Assembly: GCA_001437855.1 (NCBI GenBank)
Contig: LIBD01000011.1
Span: forward strand, 1 to 14,835
From: Actinobacteria bacterium BACL4 MAG-120820-bin23
Lineage (GTDB): Bacteria > Actinomycetota > Actinomycetes > Nanopelagicales > Nanopelagicaceae
Reading direction: 5' to 3'
Length of the DNA stretch: 14,835 nt
Shown here: positions 1 to 7,630 of the stretch, one piece after another
How positions within the stretch are numbered: the stretch's first letter is position 1
How the letters are laid out: each line of letters starts with the position of its first letter
The notes under the pieces: generated by a model
Database searches by the model: none
Told to the model about the DNA's origin: nothing
Seen by the model: the letters and a program-made list of their open reading frames with translations, nothing else
Made by a program: the position numbers and the translations under genes

Positions 1-1452
1 GAGATCGAAGATGATTCTGTGGTTATAACTAGGACGATTAATTCGCAAGGAAAATCTCGGGTATTAATTGGCAATACGGTCAGCTCTGCTTCGGCAATCA
101 CCGCATTTGCCGCTTCACTAGTCGAGATTCATGCGCAGTCCTCATCATCTAAATTGTTAAAACCAGCTGTTAGTAGGGAGTTGTTAGATAGGTTCGGTGG
201 TATTGATATCGCAGCTTATCAAGAGGCCTATCATCAGTATGGGGAGTTAAGTAGGAAAATACTTGAACTTAAATCGCAATTAAATCAACGTGATAAAGAG
301 ATAACTTCATTAGAGGAGTTTGCTGCTGAGTACTCAAAACTCTTACCAAAATCTGGTGAACTCGAGCAGATTGAAAATGAGCTAGCAAAACTAGGCTCAG
401 TCGAACAGTTAAATCAGGCGGTCACATCTGCGTTAAATCTTTTTGAAAGCGATGAGATCTCAGCGGTAAATCTGCTACAGCAAATACGTAAATCAATAGA
501 TTCAGTTGCTGGCAAAGATATTGAGTTAGATAAGCTCGCAGAGCGCTTCACTGAGAGCCTGCTGAACCTGCAAGATATTGGCAGTGACCTTAACTCCTAT
601 TTGATTTCATTAGAGGCAGACCCTGCTCGTTTTGCTTTTTTGCAGGAGCGAAAGTCAGCACTGAACTCGTTGCTTAAAAAGTTTGGTAAAGGCAGTGATA
701 GGCAGATAGCTTTTGAACAATTAATTGAAGAGGGGTCTCTGGTTAAGGAGCGACTATCTGATCTAGCCGGTGGTAGTGAGCGACTTTTAGAGTTAGAACA
801 AGAACGTGATCAACTATTTAGCAGATTACAAAAATTAGCTGTTGATTTATCAAAAAATCGCCATCAAGTCGCTTCGCTATTGTCAGATAAAGTGACGCAG
901 GAGGTGAGAAATCTGTCGATGCCAAATGCAAGCTTTGTAATTAAGCAAGATGTATCACCTGGTGATAAGCCAGATCAGTACTCCCAATTTGGCTTAGATG
1001 AAATTTCAATTTTATTCTCCGCTCATGCCGGGGCAAGTGCAATGCCATTAAGTAAGGTGGCAAGTGGTGGTGAGTTATCGCGCGTAATGCTGGCGTTAGA
1101 GGTTGTCATTGCCGAAGCTGAACCAATTGGAACATATATTTTTGATGAGGTAGATGCAGGAGTTGGTGGTAAGGCAGCTGTTGAGGTAGGTCGAAGGCTT
1201 GCCAAACTTTCAAAATCATCACAAGTAATTGTTGTGACACATCTACCTCAAGTTGCAGTTTGGGCAGATAACCATTTGGTGGTGAAGAAAAGTGAATCAG
1301 GCTCAATAACTCAAAGTGATGTCACCGAGGTAAGTGAGGAGGAGCGCAAAATTGAAATTGCGAGAATGCTTAGCGGTCAGGAGGATTCTCAAACTGCTAA
1401 GGAGCACGCAAGTGAGTTATTAACCATTGTTAGACAATCCATGATAAGTTAG
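1..1452 (+). CDS. recN: DNA repair protein RecN, 3' part (5' end outside window)
   Basis: SMC-like ATPase of recombinational double-strand-break repair. The reading frame is open from base 1, and the first codons (E-I-E-D-D-S) read straight into RecN-like sequence. The GTG at 19 is therefore internal, and roughly the first 80-100 residues, including Walker A, are missing. Visible parts, in order: the end of the N-terminal ATPase lobe with an I-H-A-Q-S-S motif near 127-150; a long Leu/Glu/Lys-rich coiled-coil region at about 200-900; the ABC signature ASGGELSRVM around 1060-1090; Walker B YIFDEVDAGVGG around 1135-1170; and the H-loop VVTHLPQVA around 1233-1260. The gene ends with TAG, six bases before pyrG, so the two are probably co-transcribed. 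Identity rests on the RecN-specific signature and Walker B wording plus the recN-pyrG-xerD order. Confidence 0.96.
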   Translation, partial: EIEDDSVVITRTINSQGKSRVLIGNTVSSASAITAFAASLVEIHAQSSSSKLLKPAVSRELLDRFGGIDIAAYQEAYHQYGELSRKILELKSQLNQRDKEITSLEEFAAEYSKLLPKSGELEQIENELAKLGSVEQLNQAVTSALNLFESDEISAVNLLQQIRKSIDSVAGKDIELDKLAERFTESLLNLQDIGSDLNSYLISLEADPARFAFLQERKSALNSLLKKFGKGSDRQIAFEQLIEEGSLVKERLSDLAGGSERLLELEQERDQLFSRLQKLAVDLSKNRHQVASLLSDKVTQEVRNLSMPNASFVIKQDVSPGDKPDQYSQFGLDEISILFSAHAGASAMPLSKVASGGELSRVMLALEVVIAEAEPIGTYIFDEVDAGVGGKAAVEVGRRLAKLSKSSQVIVVTHLPQVAVWADNHLVVKKSESGSITQSDVTEVSEEERKIEIARMLSGQEDSQTAKEHASELLTIVRQSMIS

Positions 1453-1458
1453 TGCTCC

Positions 1459-3096
1459 ATGACCGCCCCTCATGTGAGCAAACATATTTTTGTTACAGGT
1501 GGCGTCGCCTCAAGTTTAGGCAAGGGACTTACCGCTTCAAGTTTAGGTCGTTTATTGAGAGCTCGTGGCTTACGAGTAACCATGCAGAAGCTAGATCCAT
1601 ACTTAAATGTTGATCCTGGCACAATGAATCCTTTTCAACATGGTGAGGTCTTTGTAACAGATGATGGGTCTGAGACAGATCTTGATATCGGCCATTATGA
1701 GCGTTTTCTAGATCGAAACTTGCATGGCTCTGCCAATATAACAACTGGTCAAATTTACTCAGCTGTTATTGCCAAGGAGCGTCGAGGAGAGTACCTAGGC
1801 GAGACGGTTCAAGTAATTCCTCACATCACAAATCAGATTAAAGATGCCATCAAAGCCATGGCGAATGAAGATGTTGATATCGTTATTACTGAAATTGGTG
1901 GCACGGTTGGCGATATTGAATCGTTGCCATTTTTGGAGGCGGCTCGACAGATTAGGCAAGATGTTGGCCGGGATAATGTTTTTTATTTACATGTTTCCTT
2001 AGTTCCTTATATGGGCCCATCGGGTGAGTTAAAGACTAAGCCCACCCAACACTCAGTTTCAGCTCTTCGTTCCATCGGTATTACCCCAGATGCGATTGTG
2101 TTAAGAAGTGATCGGCAAATTCCTGAATCGGTAAAGCGCAAGATTTCATTGATGTGTGATGTTGAGTTAGCAGGAGTTGTGGCAGCAATGGACGCGCCCT
2201 CTATTTACGATATTCCTAAGGTGCTCTATGCCGAAGGATTAGATAGTTATGTGGTCCATCGACTTGGTATTAAAACAGCAGATGTGGTTTGGGGTGAGTG
2301 GGAGGATCTATTAAATAAGGTTCATAACCCAAAACATGAAGTGACTGTGGCACTAGTGGGTAAATATATTGATCTGCCCGATGCCTATTTATCAGTAACT
2401 GAAGCATTGCGCGCTGGTGGATTTGCAAATTTTGCCAGGGTCAATATTAAGTGGGTAGCTAGCGATAGTTGTGTGTCAGACCAGCAGGCAGCTGAGAGCC
2501 TTGCTGATGTAGATGCCATTTGTGTTCCAGGTGGTTTTGGTGTGCGGGGCATTGAAGGCAAACTTGGCGCACTTAAATTTGCCAGAGAGAATAAAATTCC
2601 GACCTTAGGGTTATGTCTTGGTTTGCAATGTATGGTTATTGAGGCTTCGCGCAATTTAGCTGGCTTAAAGGATGCAAACTCTGCTGAATTTGATGATAAG
2701 ACTAGTAATCCAGTGATATCCACAATGAGTGAGCAGGTCGATATTGTGGCTGGCAATGGTCAAATGGGTGCAACTATGAGGCTTGGTTTATATAAAGCTG
2801 ATCTTCTTCCAGGTTCGCTAGTTGCTGGAGTTTATGGTGCCTTGCAGGTAAGTGAGAGACATCGACACCGATATGAAGTTAACAATAAGTATCGCGATCA
2901 GATTACAAGTACTGGAATGGTTTTCTCTGGTCTTTCCCCAGATAAGAATCTAGTTGAATTCGTTGAGTTACCAAAAAATATTCATCCGTATTATGTTGGT
3001 ACTCAAGCGCACCCTGAGTTTCTATCTCGGCCAACTCGGCCACATCCTTTGTTTGCTGGTTTGATTGCAGCGGCAATTGCAAAGCATGGCAAGTGA
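1459..3096 (+). CDS. pyrG: CTP synthase (glutamine-hydrolysing)
   Basis: Makes CTP from UTP, ATP and glutamine, the last step of de novo pyrimidine nucleotide synthesis, in the cytoplasm. The 545-residue product is the usual family length. The N-terminal amidoligase domain opens with KHIFVTGGVASSLGKG, with the P-loop lysine at K22. The C-terminal class I glutaminase domain (about 295-545) carries GGFGVRG, the nucleophile in LGLCLGLQ (C386) and the HPE pair (H518, E520), so the catalytic triad is intact. The ATG lies six bases after the recN stop with no clear Shine-Dalgarno. A TAAGTT hexamer eight bases upstream is a weak alternative promoter. The 3' end overlaps the xerD start by 11 bases. 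In many actinobacteria a NUDIX gene lies between pyrG and xerD; it is absent here. Confidence 0.98.
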   Translation: MTAPHVSKHIFVTGGVASSLGKGLTASSLGRLLRARGLRVTMQKLDPYLNVDPGTMNPFQHGEVFVTDDGSETDLDIGHYERFLDRNLHGSANITTGQIYSAVIAKERRGEYLGETVQVIPHITNQIKDAIKAMANEDVDIVITEIGGTVGDIESLPFLEAARQIRQDVGRDNVFYLHVSLVPYMGPSGELKTKPTQHSVSALRSIGITPDAIVLRSDRQIPESVKRKISLMCDVELAGVVAAMDAPSIYDIPKVLYAEGLDSYVVHRLGIKTADVVWGEWEDLLNKVHNPKHEVTVALVGKYIDLPDAYLSVTEALRAGGFANFARVNIKWVASDSCVSDQQAAESLADVDAICVPGGFGVRGIEGKLGALKFARENKIPTLGLCLGLQCMVIEASRNLAGLKDANSAEFDDKTSNPVISTMSEQVDIVAGNGQMGATMRLGLYKADLLPGSLVAGVYGALQVSERHRHRYEVNNKYRDQITSTGMVFSGLSPDKNLVEFVELPKNIHPYYVGTQAHPEFLSRPTRPHPLFAGLIAAAIAKHGK

Positions 3097-4003
3097 TCAT
3101 TTAGCTGATTTTTTCAATTTTCTAACAATTGAAAAGGGTCTATCTAAAAATACAACCGAGGCATATCGTCGTGATTTAGAGCGATATTTTCACTATTTAT
3201 CGACAAAACAACTTTCAGTTGAATCTGCATCATCAGATGATTTAACTCTATATGTCGCTTGGCTGCGCGGGAAAGATAATACAGAGTTCAAAATGGGGGA
3301 GTCCTCTATTTCCCGTAATGTAATAAGTGTTAGGGGATACTACGGATACCTAGCTAAGGAGCATGGTTTTAATAATCCAGCTCTTAATTTTAAGCCACCA
3401 AAAATTAGCAAACGTTTGCCGAAGGCATTGAGTGTGGAGCAGGTTTTAAAAATGCTCAACATTGCCGGAGATGACCTAGCTTCAATTCGAGATCGAGCCT
3501 TGGTTGAAGTTTTATACTCAACTGGCGCCAGAGTTAGTGAAATTGTGGAGTTAAATCTGGTAGATCTATCAACGATCTCTAGTGGCAGCGGGAGTGTGAC
3601 CACAATAAAACTTCGTGGCAAGGGTGGCAAGGAGCGTATTGTTCCTATTGGTAGTTTTGCAGTTGCTGCCCTAGAAAACTATTTGACTAGATGCCGACCA
3701 ACTCTTGTAAAAAACTTAACCCAAAAATCTTTCTTCTTAAATCAAAAGGGTGGTCGACTTACCCGGCAAAGTGCCTGGAGTATTGTGATTAAGGCTGCAG
3801 AGCGAGCAGGTATTAAAGAGCAGGTCTCACCACACTCAATGCGTCACTCCTTTGCAACTCATTTATTAGATGGTGGGGCAGATATTAGAGTGGTGCAAGA
3901 ATTATTAGGACACGCCTCGGTTACAACAACCCAAATTTATACTTTAATCACAATTGACAGACTTCGGGAAAGTTACAGTACCGCTCATCCAAGAGGAAAG
4001 TAG
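3086..4003 (+). CDS. xerD: Tyrosine recombinase XerD
   Basis: Site-specific recombinase expected to act at dif with XerC to resolve chromosome dimers at division. ATG 3086 gives 305 residues. An upstream in-frame TTG at 3065 lies deeper in pyrG and would add seven residues with no family match, so ATG 3086 is preferred. Residues 1-95 form the SAM-like N-terminal core-binding domain (FLTIEKGLS, AYRRDL). The catalytic domain has the complete residue set: R149 (STGARVSEI), K179 (LRGKGGKER), H250 and R253 (HSMRHSFATH), H276 (LLGHAS) and the nucleophile Y285 (TTQIYT). Spacing fits XerD. XerC is the nearest alternative, but position after pyrG and next to parA/scpAB matches actinobacterial xerD. 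Its stop is two bases from that of the convergent gene. Confidence 0.95.
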   Translation: MASDHLADFFNFLTIEKGLSKNTTEAYRRDLERYFHYLSTKQLSVESASSDDLTLYVAWLRGKDNTEFKMGESSISRNVISVRGYYGYLAKEHGFNNPALNFKPPKISKRLPKALSVEQVLKMLNIAGDDLASIRDRALVEVLYSTGARVSEIVELNLVDLSTISSGSGSVTTIKLRGKGGKERIVPIGSFAVAALENYLTRCRPTLVKNLTQKSFFLNQKGGRLTRQSAWSIVIKAAERAGIKEQVSPHSMRHSFATHLLDGGADIRVVQELLGHASVTTTQIYTLITIDRLRESYSTAHPRGK

Positions 4004-4018
4004 ATCTATCTGCCTCTT
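3991..4018. repeat. Inverted repeat spanning the convergent xerD / RHH-gene stops
   Basis: AAGAGG (3991-3996) is repeated inverted as CCTCTT (4013-4018). Between them lies the 8-base palindrome TAGATCTA (4001-4008), which itself contains the stop codons of both convergent genes. An RNA from either strand could fold here, so a bidirectional transcription end is possible. No T-tract follows on either side, and the stems are separated by mismatched bases, so a classical intrinsic terminator is not supported. Confidence 0.35.
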
Positions 4019-4404
4019 AATCGGCGAGCAATAATACTTTGATCGCCCTTAGATTCTAGATCTGCAATTATGATTGAAAGTGATTCTCTAACAATTCGGC
4101 CGCGATCAACAGCTAGGCCAAGATCTCCTCTTAGTGCAAGTCGCGCTTGGTCCAAATCATAAAGTTCATCTGGTGATAAATACACAGTAATTTTCTCATC
4201 ATGCTTTTCTCTACCTGAAGGGGAGCGGTCAAATGCATTTACTCGTCGCCTTGGAGTCTGTCTAACAGCGTTTTTTTGCTTAGCATTTGATACTGGAGCT
4301 TCTGTAATCTCTTCGGCACTCTCGCGTTGAGAAGGGACCGCACTTAAAGTTGCAGTGTTTCTAAATAACTCATCTGCGCCCGGCAAACTTACTCTGCGGC
4401 TCAT
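4006..4404 (-). CDS. Ribbon-helix-helix-like protein, probable ParA partner
   Basis: I know no established gene name. The 132-residue product has two parts. Residues 1-67 are polar and low-complexity, with a basic patch QTPRRR near 49-54, and are probably disordered. Residues about 68-132 look like a ribbon-helix-helix DNA-binding fold: a beta strand EKITVYLS, a helix PDELYDLDQARLALRG, then GRIVRESLSIIIADLES, ending in a basic tail ARRLRGR. The start overlaps the parA stop by four bases (ATGA), so translation is probably coupled. A ParA ATPase followed by a small RHH DNA-binding protein is the layout of type Ib plasmid partition loci, where the RHH protein is the centromere-binding partner and often represses its operon. 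I infer a similar partnership in chromosome organisation. Fold and role are inferred from pattern only. Confidence 0.8.
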   Translation of the reverse strand: MSRRVSLPGADELFRNTATLSAVPSQRESAEEITEAPVSNAKQKNAVRQTPRRRVNAFDRSPSGREKHDEKITVYLSPDELYDLDQARLALRGDLGLAVDRGRIVRESLSIIIADLESKGDQSIIARRLRGR

Positions 4405-5342
4405 TTTGCTCCTCCTCGTGCTATTAATTCCTTAGCTAACCGTCGATAAGAGGCTGAGCCAGTACTACTGCTGGCATATGCTGTCACTGGCAAGCCCGCA
4501 ACAGTTGATTCGGAGAACCTAACTGTGCGAGAGATTATTGTGTCAAATACCTCTTCTGGAAACTCTTTATCAATTAACTCTAAAACTTCACGAGAATGGC
4601 TGGTTTTTCGCTCAAACATCGTTGCCAATATTCCGTAAATCTCTAACTCCGGATTAGTGTTTTCTTTGATTTTCTCAATAGTTTTCTTCACTAGAGATAA
4701 ACCAAGAACTGCAAAGTACTCACATTCCATCGGAATAATTACGCCATTAGATGCAGTTAGTGCATTTACTGTAAGGGTGCCAAGTGATGGTGAGCAATCA
4801 ATTAGGACCACATCATATTTATCAAGCACTGGTGCCAATAGTTTTCTAAGTTTGTGCTCCTTGGCAATTTCAGAGACGAAAGCGGCTTCAGCTGCTGCTA
4901 GATCCTCATGACCTCTAATGAAATCCAACCCAGCAACTGCAGATTTAAGAATGAAATCCTCTAGCTTTGCCTCTGAGTCATTTAATAAATACCAAATAGA
5001 GCCATACTGCTCCCGAAGGGCAGCCCCCTTAATTCCTAATCCAGTTGTCATAGAGGCTTGCGAATCAAAATCAATCAATAAAACTCGGCGGCCAGCTTCA
5101 GCTAACGCAGCTCCTAAATTAATTGCAGTTGTAGTTTTACCAACTCCACCTTTTTGGTTAACCACAGAGATCACTCTGGCATTGCCAGCGGCAGGATTTT
5201 TTGGTGGCTCTGGAAAATTTTTTTGTTTTCTGCCCAAAACATCTGAGGTAGTTGCCAAACTCTCTTCCCGTGGATTGGAGCGGGCAGGTGAGTTTGTCGA
5301 TTTAACGTTTAACCGAGAAGTCTGTCTAGCGTTTTTTCCCAT
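4401..5342 (-). CDS. parA: ParA/Soj-family ATPase, chromosome-partition type
   Basis: P-loop ATPase of the ParA/MinD group that binds DNA non-specifically in its ATP form and positions DNA or protein cargo. The 313-residue product begins with a 55-residue basic, Ser/Asn/Pro-rich tail and has no helix-turn-helix domain. The deviant Walker A is VNQKGGVGKTTTA (61-73; K64, K69). Walker A' is LIDFDSQAS (89-97) and Walker B is VVLIDCSPSLG (178-188). The usual Pro of D-x-D-P-Q is Ser here (S94). The C-terminal part holds the expected MECEYFAVLGL and SRTVRFSES motifs. It is divergent from scpA and translationally coupled to the RHH gene downstream. This is the scpAB-linked ParA of actinobacteria, not evidently the oriC-linked ParA: no parB is present in the window. 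ATG 5342 fits a TAGGTT hexamer six bases upstream. Confidence 0.92.
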   Translation of the reverse strand: MGKNARQTSRLNVKSTNSPARSNPREESLATTSDVLGRKQKNFPEPPKNPAAGNARVISVVNQKGGVGKTTTAINLGAALAEAGRRVLLIDFDSQASMTTGLGIKGAALREQYGSIWYLLNDSEAKLEDFILKSAVAGLDFIRGHEDLAAAEAAFVSEIAKEHKLRKLLAPVLDKYDVVLIDCSPSLGTLTVNALTASNGVIIPMECEYFAVLGLSLVKKTIEKIKENTNPELEIYGILATMFERKTSHSREVLELIDKEFPEEVFDTIISRTVRFSESTVAGLPVTAYASSSTGSASYRRLAKELIARGGAK

Positions 5343-5348
5343 GGCCAG

Positions 5349-5377
5349 AACCTACGGTGGGGCAAGTGCAAAGGCAA
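5349..5377 (-). promoter_or_regulatory. Putative leaderless promoter of parA-RHH operon
   Basis: Read on the minus strand, TTGCCT (5377-5372) is followed by a 17-base spacer and TAGGTT (5354-5349). Six further bases lead directly to the parA ATG at 5342, which puts the predicted first transcribed base at the A of the ATG. No Shine-Dalgarno lies in front of the gene, consistent with a leaderless mRNA. The match to TTGACA/TAnnnT is moderate, and there is no experimental support here. Confidence 0.45.
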
Positions 5378-5389
5378 GGATGTGTGAAG

Positions 5390-5395
5390 TATCTT
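5390..5395 (+). promoter_or_regulatory. Putative -10 hexamer of a leaderless scpA promoter
   Basis: TATCTT ends exactly six bases before ATG 5402, so transcription would start at or next to the A of the start codon. There is no usable Shine-Dalgarno for this ATG, and the -35 region is poor (GTGCAA at 5366-5371, spacer 18). This site supports ATG 5402 over the several in-frame GTG codons upstream (5357, 5366, 5384, 5396). The parA promoter runs back-to-back in the same 60 bases. Confidence 0.45.
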
Positions 5396-5401
5396 GTGCG
5401 C

Positions 5402-6277
5402 ATGTCGCAAGAAATTTTTACGCCACAGGTGGCTGCCACACCTTCAATTACAGATGGGCGGGTAGCTGGATTCTCCCTGCACCTAGAGAATTTTGATGGC
5501 CCCTTTGACCTACTCTTACAACTTATCTCCAGGCACAAGATGGATATCACCGAGGTGGCACTTGGTACTGTCACCGATGAGTTCATTTCATATATAAAGC
5601 AGTTAGAAAACAGTGAAAATGGCTGGGATTTGGATAAGACCACAGAATTTTTGGTGGTGGCAGCAACCCTCTTAGATTTAAAGGCGGCTAAGTTACTTCC
5701 GTCAGGTGAGGTAGATGATGAGTCAGATCTAGCTCTACTGGAGGCGCGAGATCTGCTATTTGCCCGACTGCTGCAATACCGGGCTTTTAAAGAGATTGCG
5801 GCAATCTTCAGTGAGCGAATAGAGCGGGAAGAGAAGTCCTTCCCAAGAACTGTGGCATTAGAGCCGCACTTTGCCCAACTACTTCCTGAGGTATTGATCG
5901 GGGTTGGCGCCCAGCGCTTTGCCGCCATTGCAAACCGAGTTTTGACCCCGAAAACTACTCCCATCTTCAGCATCGACCACCTGCATAGACCATTAGTTAG
6001 CGTCGCAGAGCAGGCGGGTAAGGTAGTAGAGATGCTGCGCAAGGCAGGTCGAGTAACTTTTAGATCATTGGTATCAGATGCCAACTCAACCTTGGTGGTT
6101 GTGGCTCGATTCCTGGCTCTACTTGAGCTATATCGTGAAGGGGTCGTAAGGTTTGAACAGGTAATTTCACTTGGCGAGCTGCAGATAACTTGGGTTGGCA
6201 GCGCAGATGGTGAGGTTAGGGTAAGTGATGAGTTTGATATTCCACCACAACCAGTAGATGAGGCCGATAATGTCTGA
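5402..6277 (+). CDS. scpA: Segregation and condensation protein A (kleisin)
   Basis: Kleisin subunit that bridges the SMC heads and, with ScpB, forms the bacterial condensin that compacts and segregates the chromosome. From ATG 5402 the product is 291 residues. After a short leader the kleisin N-terminus reads LENFDGPFDLLLQLISRHKM (residues about 25-44), the most typical ScpA sequence, then DITEVALGTVTDEFISYI. A charged middle region (about 85-150) has LEARDLLFARLLQYRAFKEI. The C-terminal winged helix that contacts the SMC head covers about 210-270 (RVTFRSLVSDAN..VVARFLALLELYREG). GTG codons from 5357 on would extend the protein by up to 15 residues with no family resemblance. The 3' end overlaps scpB by eight bases. 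GC content is visibly higher than in neighbouring genes, but the family context argues against recent transfer. Confidence 0.95.
   Translation: MSQEIFTPQVAATPSITDGRVAGFSLHLENFDGPFDLLLQLISRHKMDITEVALGTVTDEFISYIKQLENSENGWDLDKTTEFLVVAATLLDLKAAKLLPSGEVDDESDLALLEARDLLFARLLQYRAFKEIAAIFSERIEREEKSFPRTVALEPHFAQLLPEVLIGVGAQRFAAIANRVLTPKTTPIFSIDHLHRPLVSVAEQAGKVVEMLRKAGRVTFRSLVSDANSTLVVVARFLALLELYREGVVRFEQVISLGELQITWVGSADGEVRVSDEFDIPPQPVDEADNV
6259..6263 (+). promoter_or_regulatory. Shine-Dalgarno that fixes the scpB start
   Basis: TGAGG lies six bases before ATG 6270, inside the end of scpA. The earlier in-frame ATG at 6258 has no purine-rich sequence at a proper distance, so 6270 is the better start. 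Confidence 0.55.
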
Positions 6278-6827
6278 AGTTGAACTTCAACGAAGCTTAG
6301 AAGCTATCTTAATGGTGGTAGATGAGCCTGTTTCGGAGCTTGTTCTAGCGCAGATCATTGAAGTGCCGACTGAGGAGATTGTTTCAGCACTGACTGCTTT
6401 GGCTGCAAAGTATGAGGTTGAGCAGAGAGGCTTTGAACTACGCCAGGTTTCAGGAGGTTGGCGCTACTACAGCCACCCGGAGATGTCTGGGTTAGTTGAA
6501 AAGTTTGTCCTAGATGGCCAACAAGCCAAATTGACGCAGGCCGCGTTAGAGACCCTAGCGGTTATCGCGTATCGACAACCAGTCTCAAGAGCTCGAGTTT
6601 CAGCAATCAGAGGGGTTAATGTCGAGGCGGTTATGAAGACCTTGGTTAATCGGGGATTGGTTGAGGAGGCTGGGATTGAAGGCGAATCTGGCGCTGTGCT
6701 GTATCAAACAACCTCATTTTTTCTTGAAAAATTGGGCCTTAACTCCATCGCAGATTTGCCTGCGTTAGCACCATTTTTGCCTGATATTGATGGCTTGGAT
6801 GAGTTACTTTCAACATTAACTGATTAA
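6270..6827 (+). CDS. scpB: Segregation and condensation protein B
   Basis: Second accessory subunit of the SMC-ScpAB condensin; it dimerises and binds the middle of ScpA. The product is 185 residues, a normal length. It consists of two winged-helix domains: the first at about 1-78 (LQRSLEAILMVVDEPVSELVLAQII), the second at about 85-165, with the family hallmark LTQAALETLAVIAYRQPVSRARVSAIRGVN and then L-V-N-R-G-L-V-E. ATG 6270 is chosen because it has a TGAGG at correct spacing and gives the normal ScpB start; ATG 6258 would add four residues. The overlap with scpA implies coupled synthesis of the two partners. After the stop, 44 bases precede rluB. Confidence 0.95.
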   Translation: MSEVELQRSLEAILMVVDEPVSELVLAQIIEVPTEEIVSALTALAAKYEVEQRGFELRQVSGGWRYYSHPEMSGLVEKFVLDGQQAKLTQAALETLAVIAYRQPVSRARVSAIRGVNVEAVMKTLVNRGLVEEAGIEGESGAVLYQTTSFFLEKLGLNSIADLPALAPFLPDIDGLDELLSTLTD

Positions 6828-6871
6828 AAAGATCTAAATATTGCTGCCGTATTTTCGCGGTAGAGTTGCGC

Positions 6872-7606
6872 GTGGGTTTAAGTAGATTAAATAAATTAAT
6901 TGCCGAAGCTGGTGTGGCAAGCCGTCGGGCTGCAGATAAATTAATTGCCGAGGGCAGAGTTAGCATAGATGGTGAGACCATCACCGAGCTTGGATTTAAA
7001 GCAGATCCGGAAATAAGTGACATTAAAGTAGATGGTGAGAGTTTAAAGTTAACAAAGTCTAAAACTTATCTTGCTTTTCATAAACCAAGAGGCGTAATTT
7101 CCACCATGTCAGACCCTGAGGGTCGGGATAATTTAGGAGACTACTTTAAGGATAGGAAAGACCGCCTGTATCACGTCGGTCGTCTTGATAAGGATTCTGA
7201 GGGACTAATTCTGCTGACAAATGATGGTGAGTTTGCCCATCGCGCAACCCATCCCTCATATGGGTTGGAAAAGCACTACTTGGTTGAGATCGAGGGAGAG
7301 TTTAATAAGCAGCTATCCGACCAATTGTTGCAAGGGGTGCGCCTTGAAGACGGATTAGCTCGGGCGATAAAAGTAGTTCACGCCAGAGCAGTCAGTCGCA
7401 ACCACCACTGGGTGGAGATCACAATTCATGAGGGCAGGTACCACATAATCAGACGGCTTATCGAATCCCTAGGATTAAAGGTCTTGCGCCTGATCAGAAC
7501 TGAGTTTGGTCCAATCGGCATAGGAGATATGAAGCCAGGCAGGCACAGGATTCTAAATAGTCCAGAGTTACTAAATTTATTTAAGGTTTTAAATATAAAA
7601 CAATAA
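6872..7606 (+). CDS. rluB: 23S rRNA pseudouridine synthase, RluB/RsuA family
   Basis: Isomerises a uridine in 23S rRNA to pseudouridine during ribosome assembly. From GTG 6872 the product is 244 residues. An S4 RNA-binding domain at 2-62 begins LSRLNKLIAEAGVASRRAADKLI. The synthase domain follows, with KPRGVISTMSDP, the catalytic aspartate motif GRLDKDSEGLILLTNDGE (D106), and the C-terminal IHEGRYHIIRR and VLRLIRTEFG motifs. GTG 6872 has an imperfect Shine-Dalgarno GGTAGAG (6859-6865) six bases upstream; the same bases supply TAGAGT five bases before the start. TTG 6866 is the alternative start and adds two residues. RluB is favoured over RsuA because the gene sits after scpAB, its usual place in actinobacteria and firmicutes. 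Substrate position is not readable from sequence. Confidence 0.92.
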   Translation: MGLSRLNKLIAEAGVASRRAADKLIAEGRVSIDGETITELGFKADPEISDIKVDGESLKLTKSKTYLAFHKPRGVISTMSDPEGRDNLGDYFKDRKDRLYHVGRLDKDSEGLILLTNDGEFAHRATHPSYGLEKHYLVEIEGEFNKQLSDQLLQGVRLEDGLARAIKVVHARAVSRNHHWVEITIHEGRYHIIRRLIESLGLKVLRLIRTEFGPIGIGDMKPGRHRILNSPELLNLFKVLNIKQ

Positions 7607-7630
7607 GTCGGTTTTGAGAATATCTATTTA

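Noticed and set aside
3065..3085. TTG 3065 as xerD start
   Set aside because: It adds seven residues that are only the pyrG 3' end in another frame and match nothing in XerD. ATG 3086 gives the normal N-terminus.
5357..5401. GTG 5357 (or 5366, 5384, 5396) as scpA start
   Set aside because: The extra residues do not resemble ScpA, no Shine-Dalgarno fits, and the stretch is better explained as the scpA and parA promoters.
4918..5496. Open frame of 192 codons on the plus strand opposite parA
   Set aside because: It covers the ParA Walker motifs in antisense and runs through both start regions; no family resemblance.
3900..5500. dif or parS site near xerD/parA
   Set aside because: No sequence resembling an actinobacterial dif or the parS palindrome (TGTTTCACGTGAAACA) was seen.
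5326..6084. Long open frame of 252 codons on the minus strand opposite scpA
   Set aside because: Composition is Ser/Arg/Ala-rich with no recognisable motif, and it mirrors a clear kleisin gene on the plus strand. It is an antisense shadow.
5402..6277. Higher GC of scpA as a sign of horizontal transfer
   Set aside because: The gene is in its conserved place with its partners and has a normal kleisin sequence; local composition alone is weak evidence.
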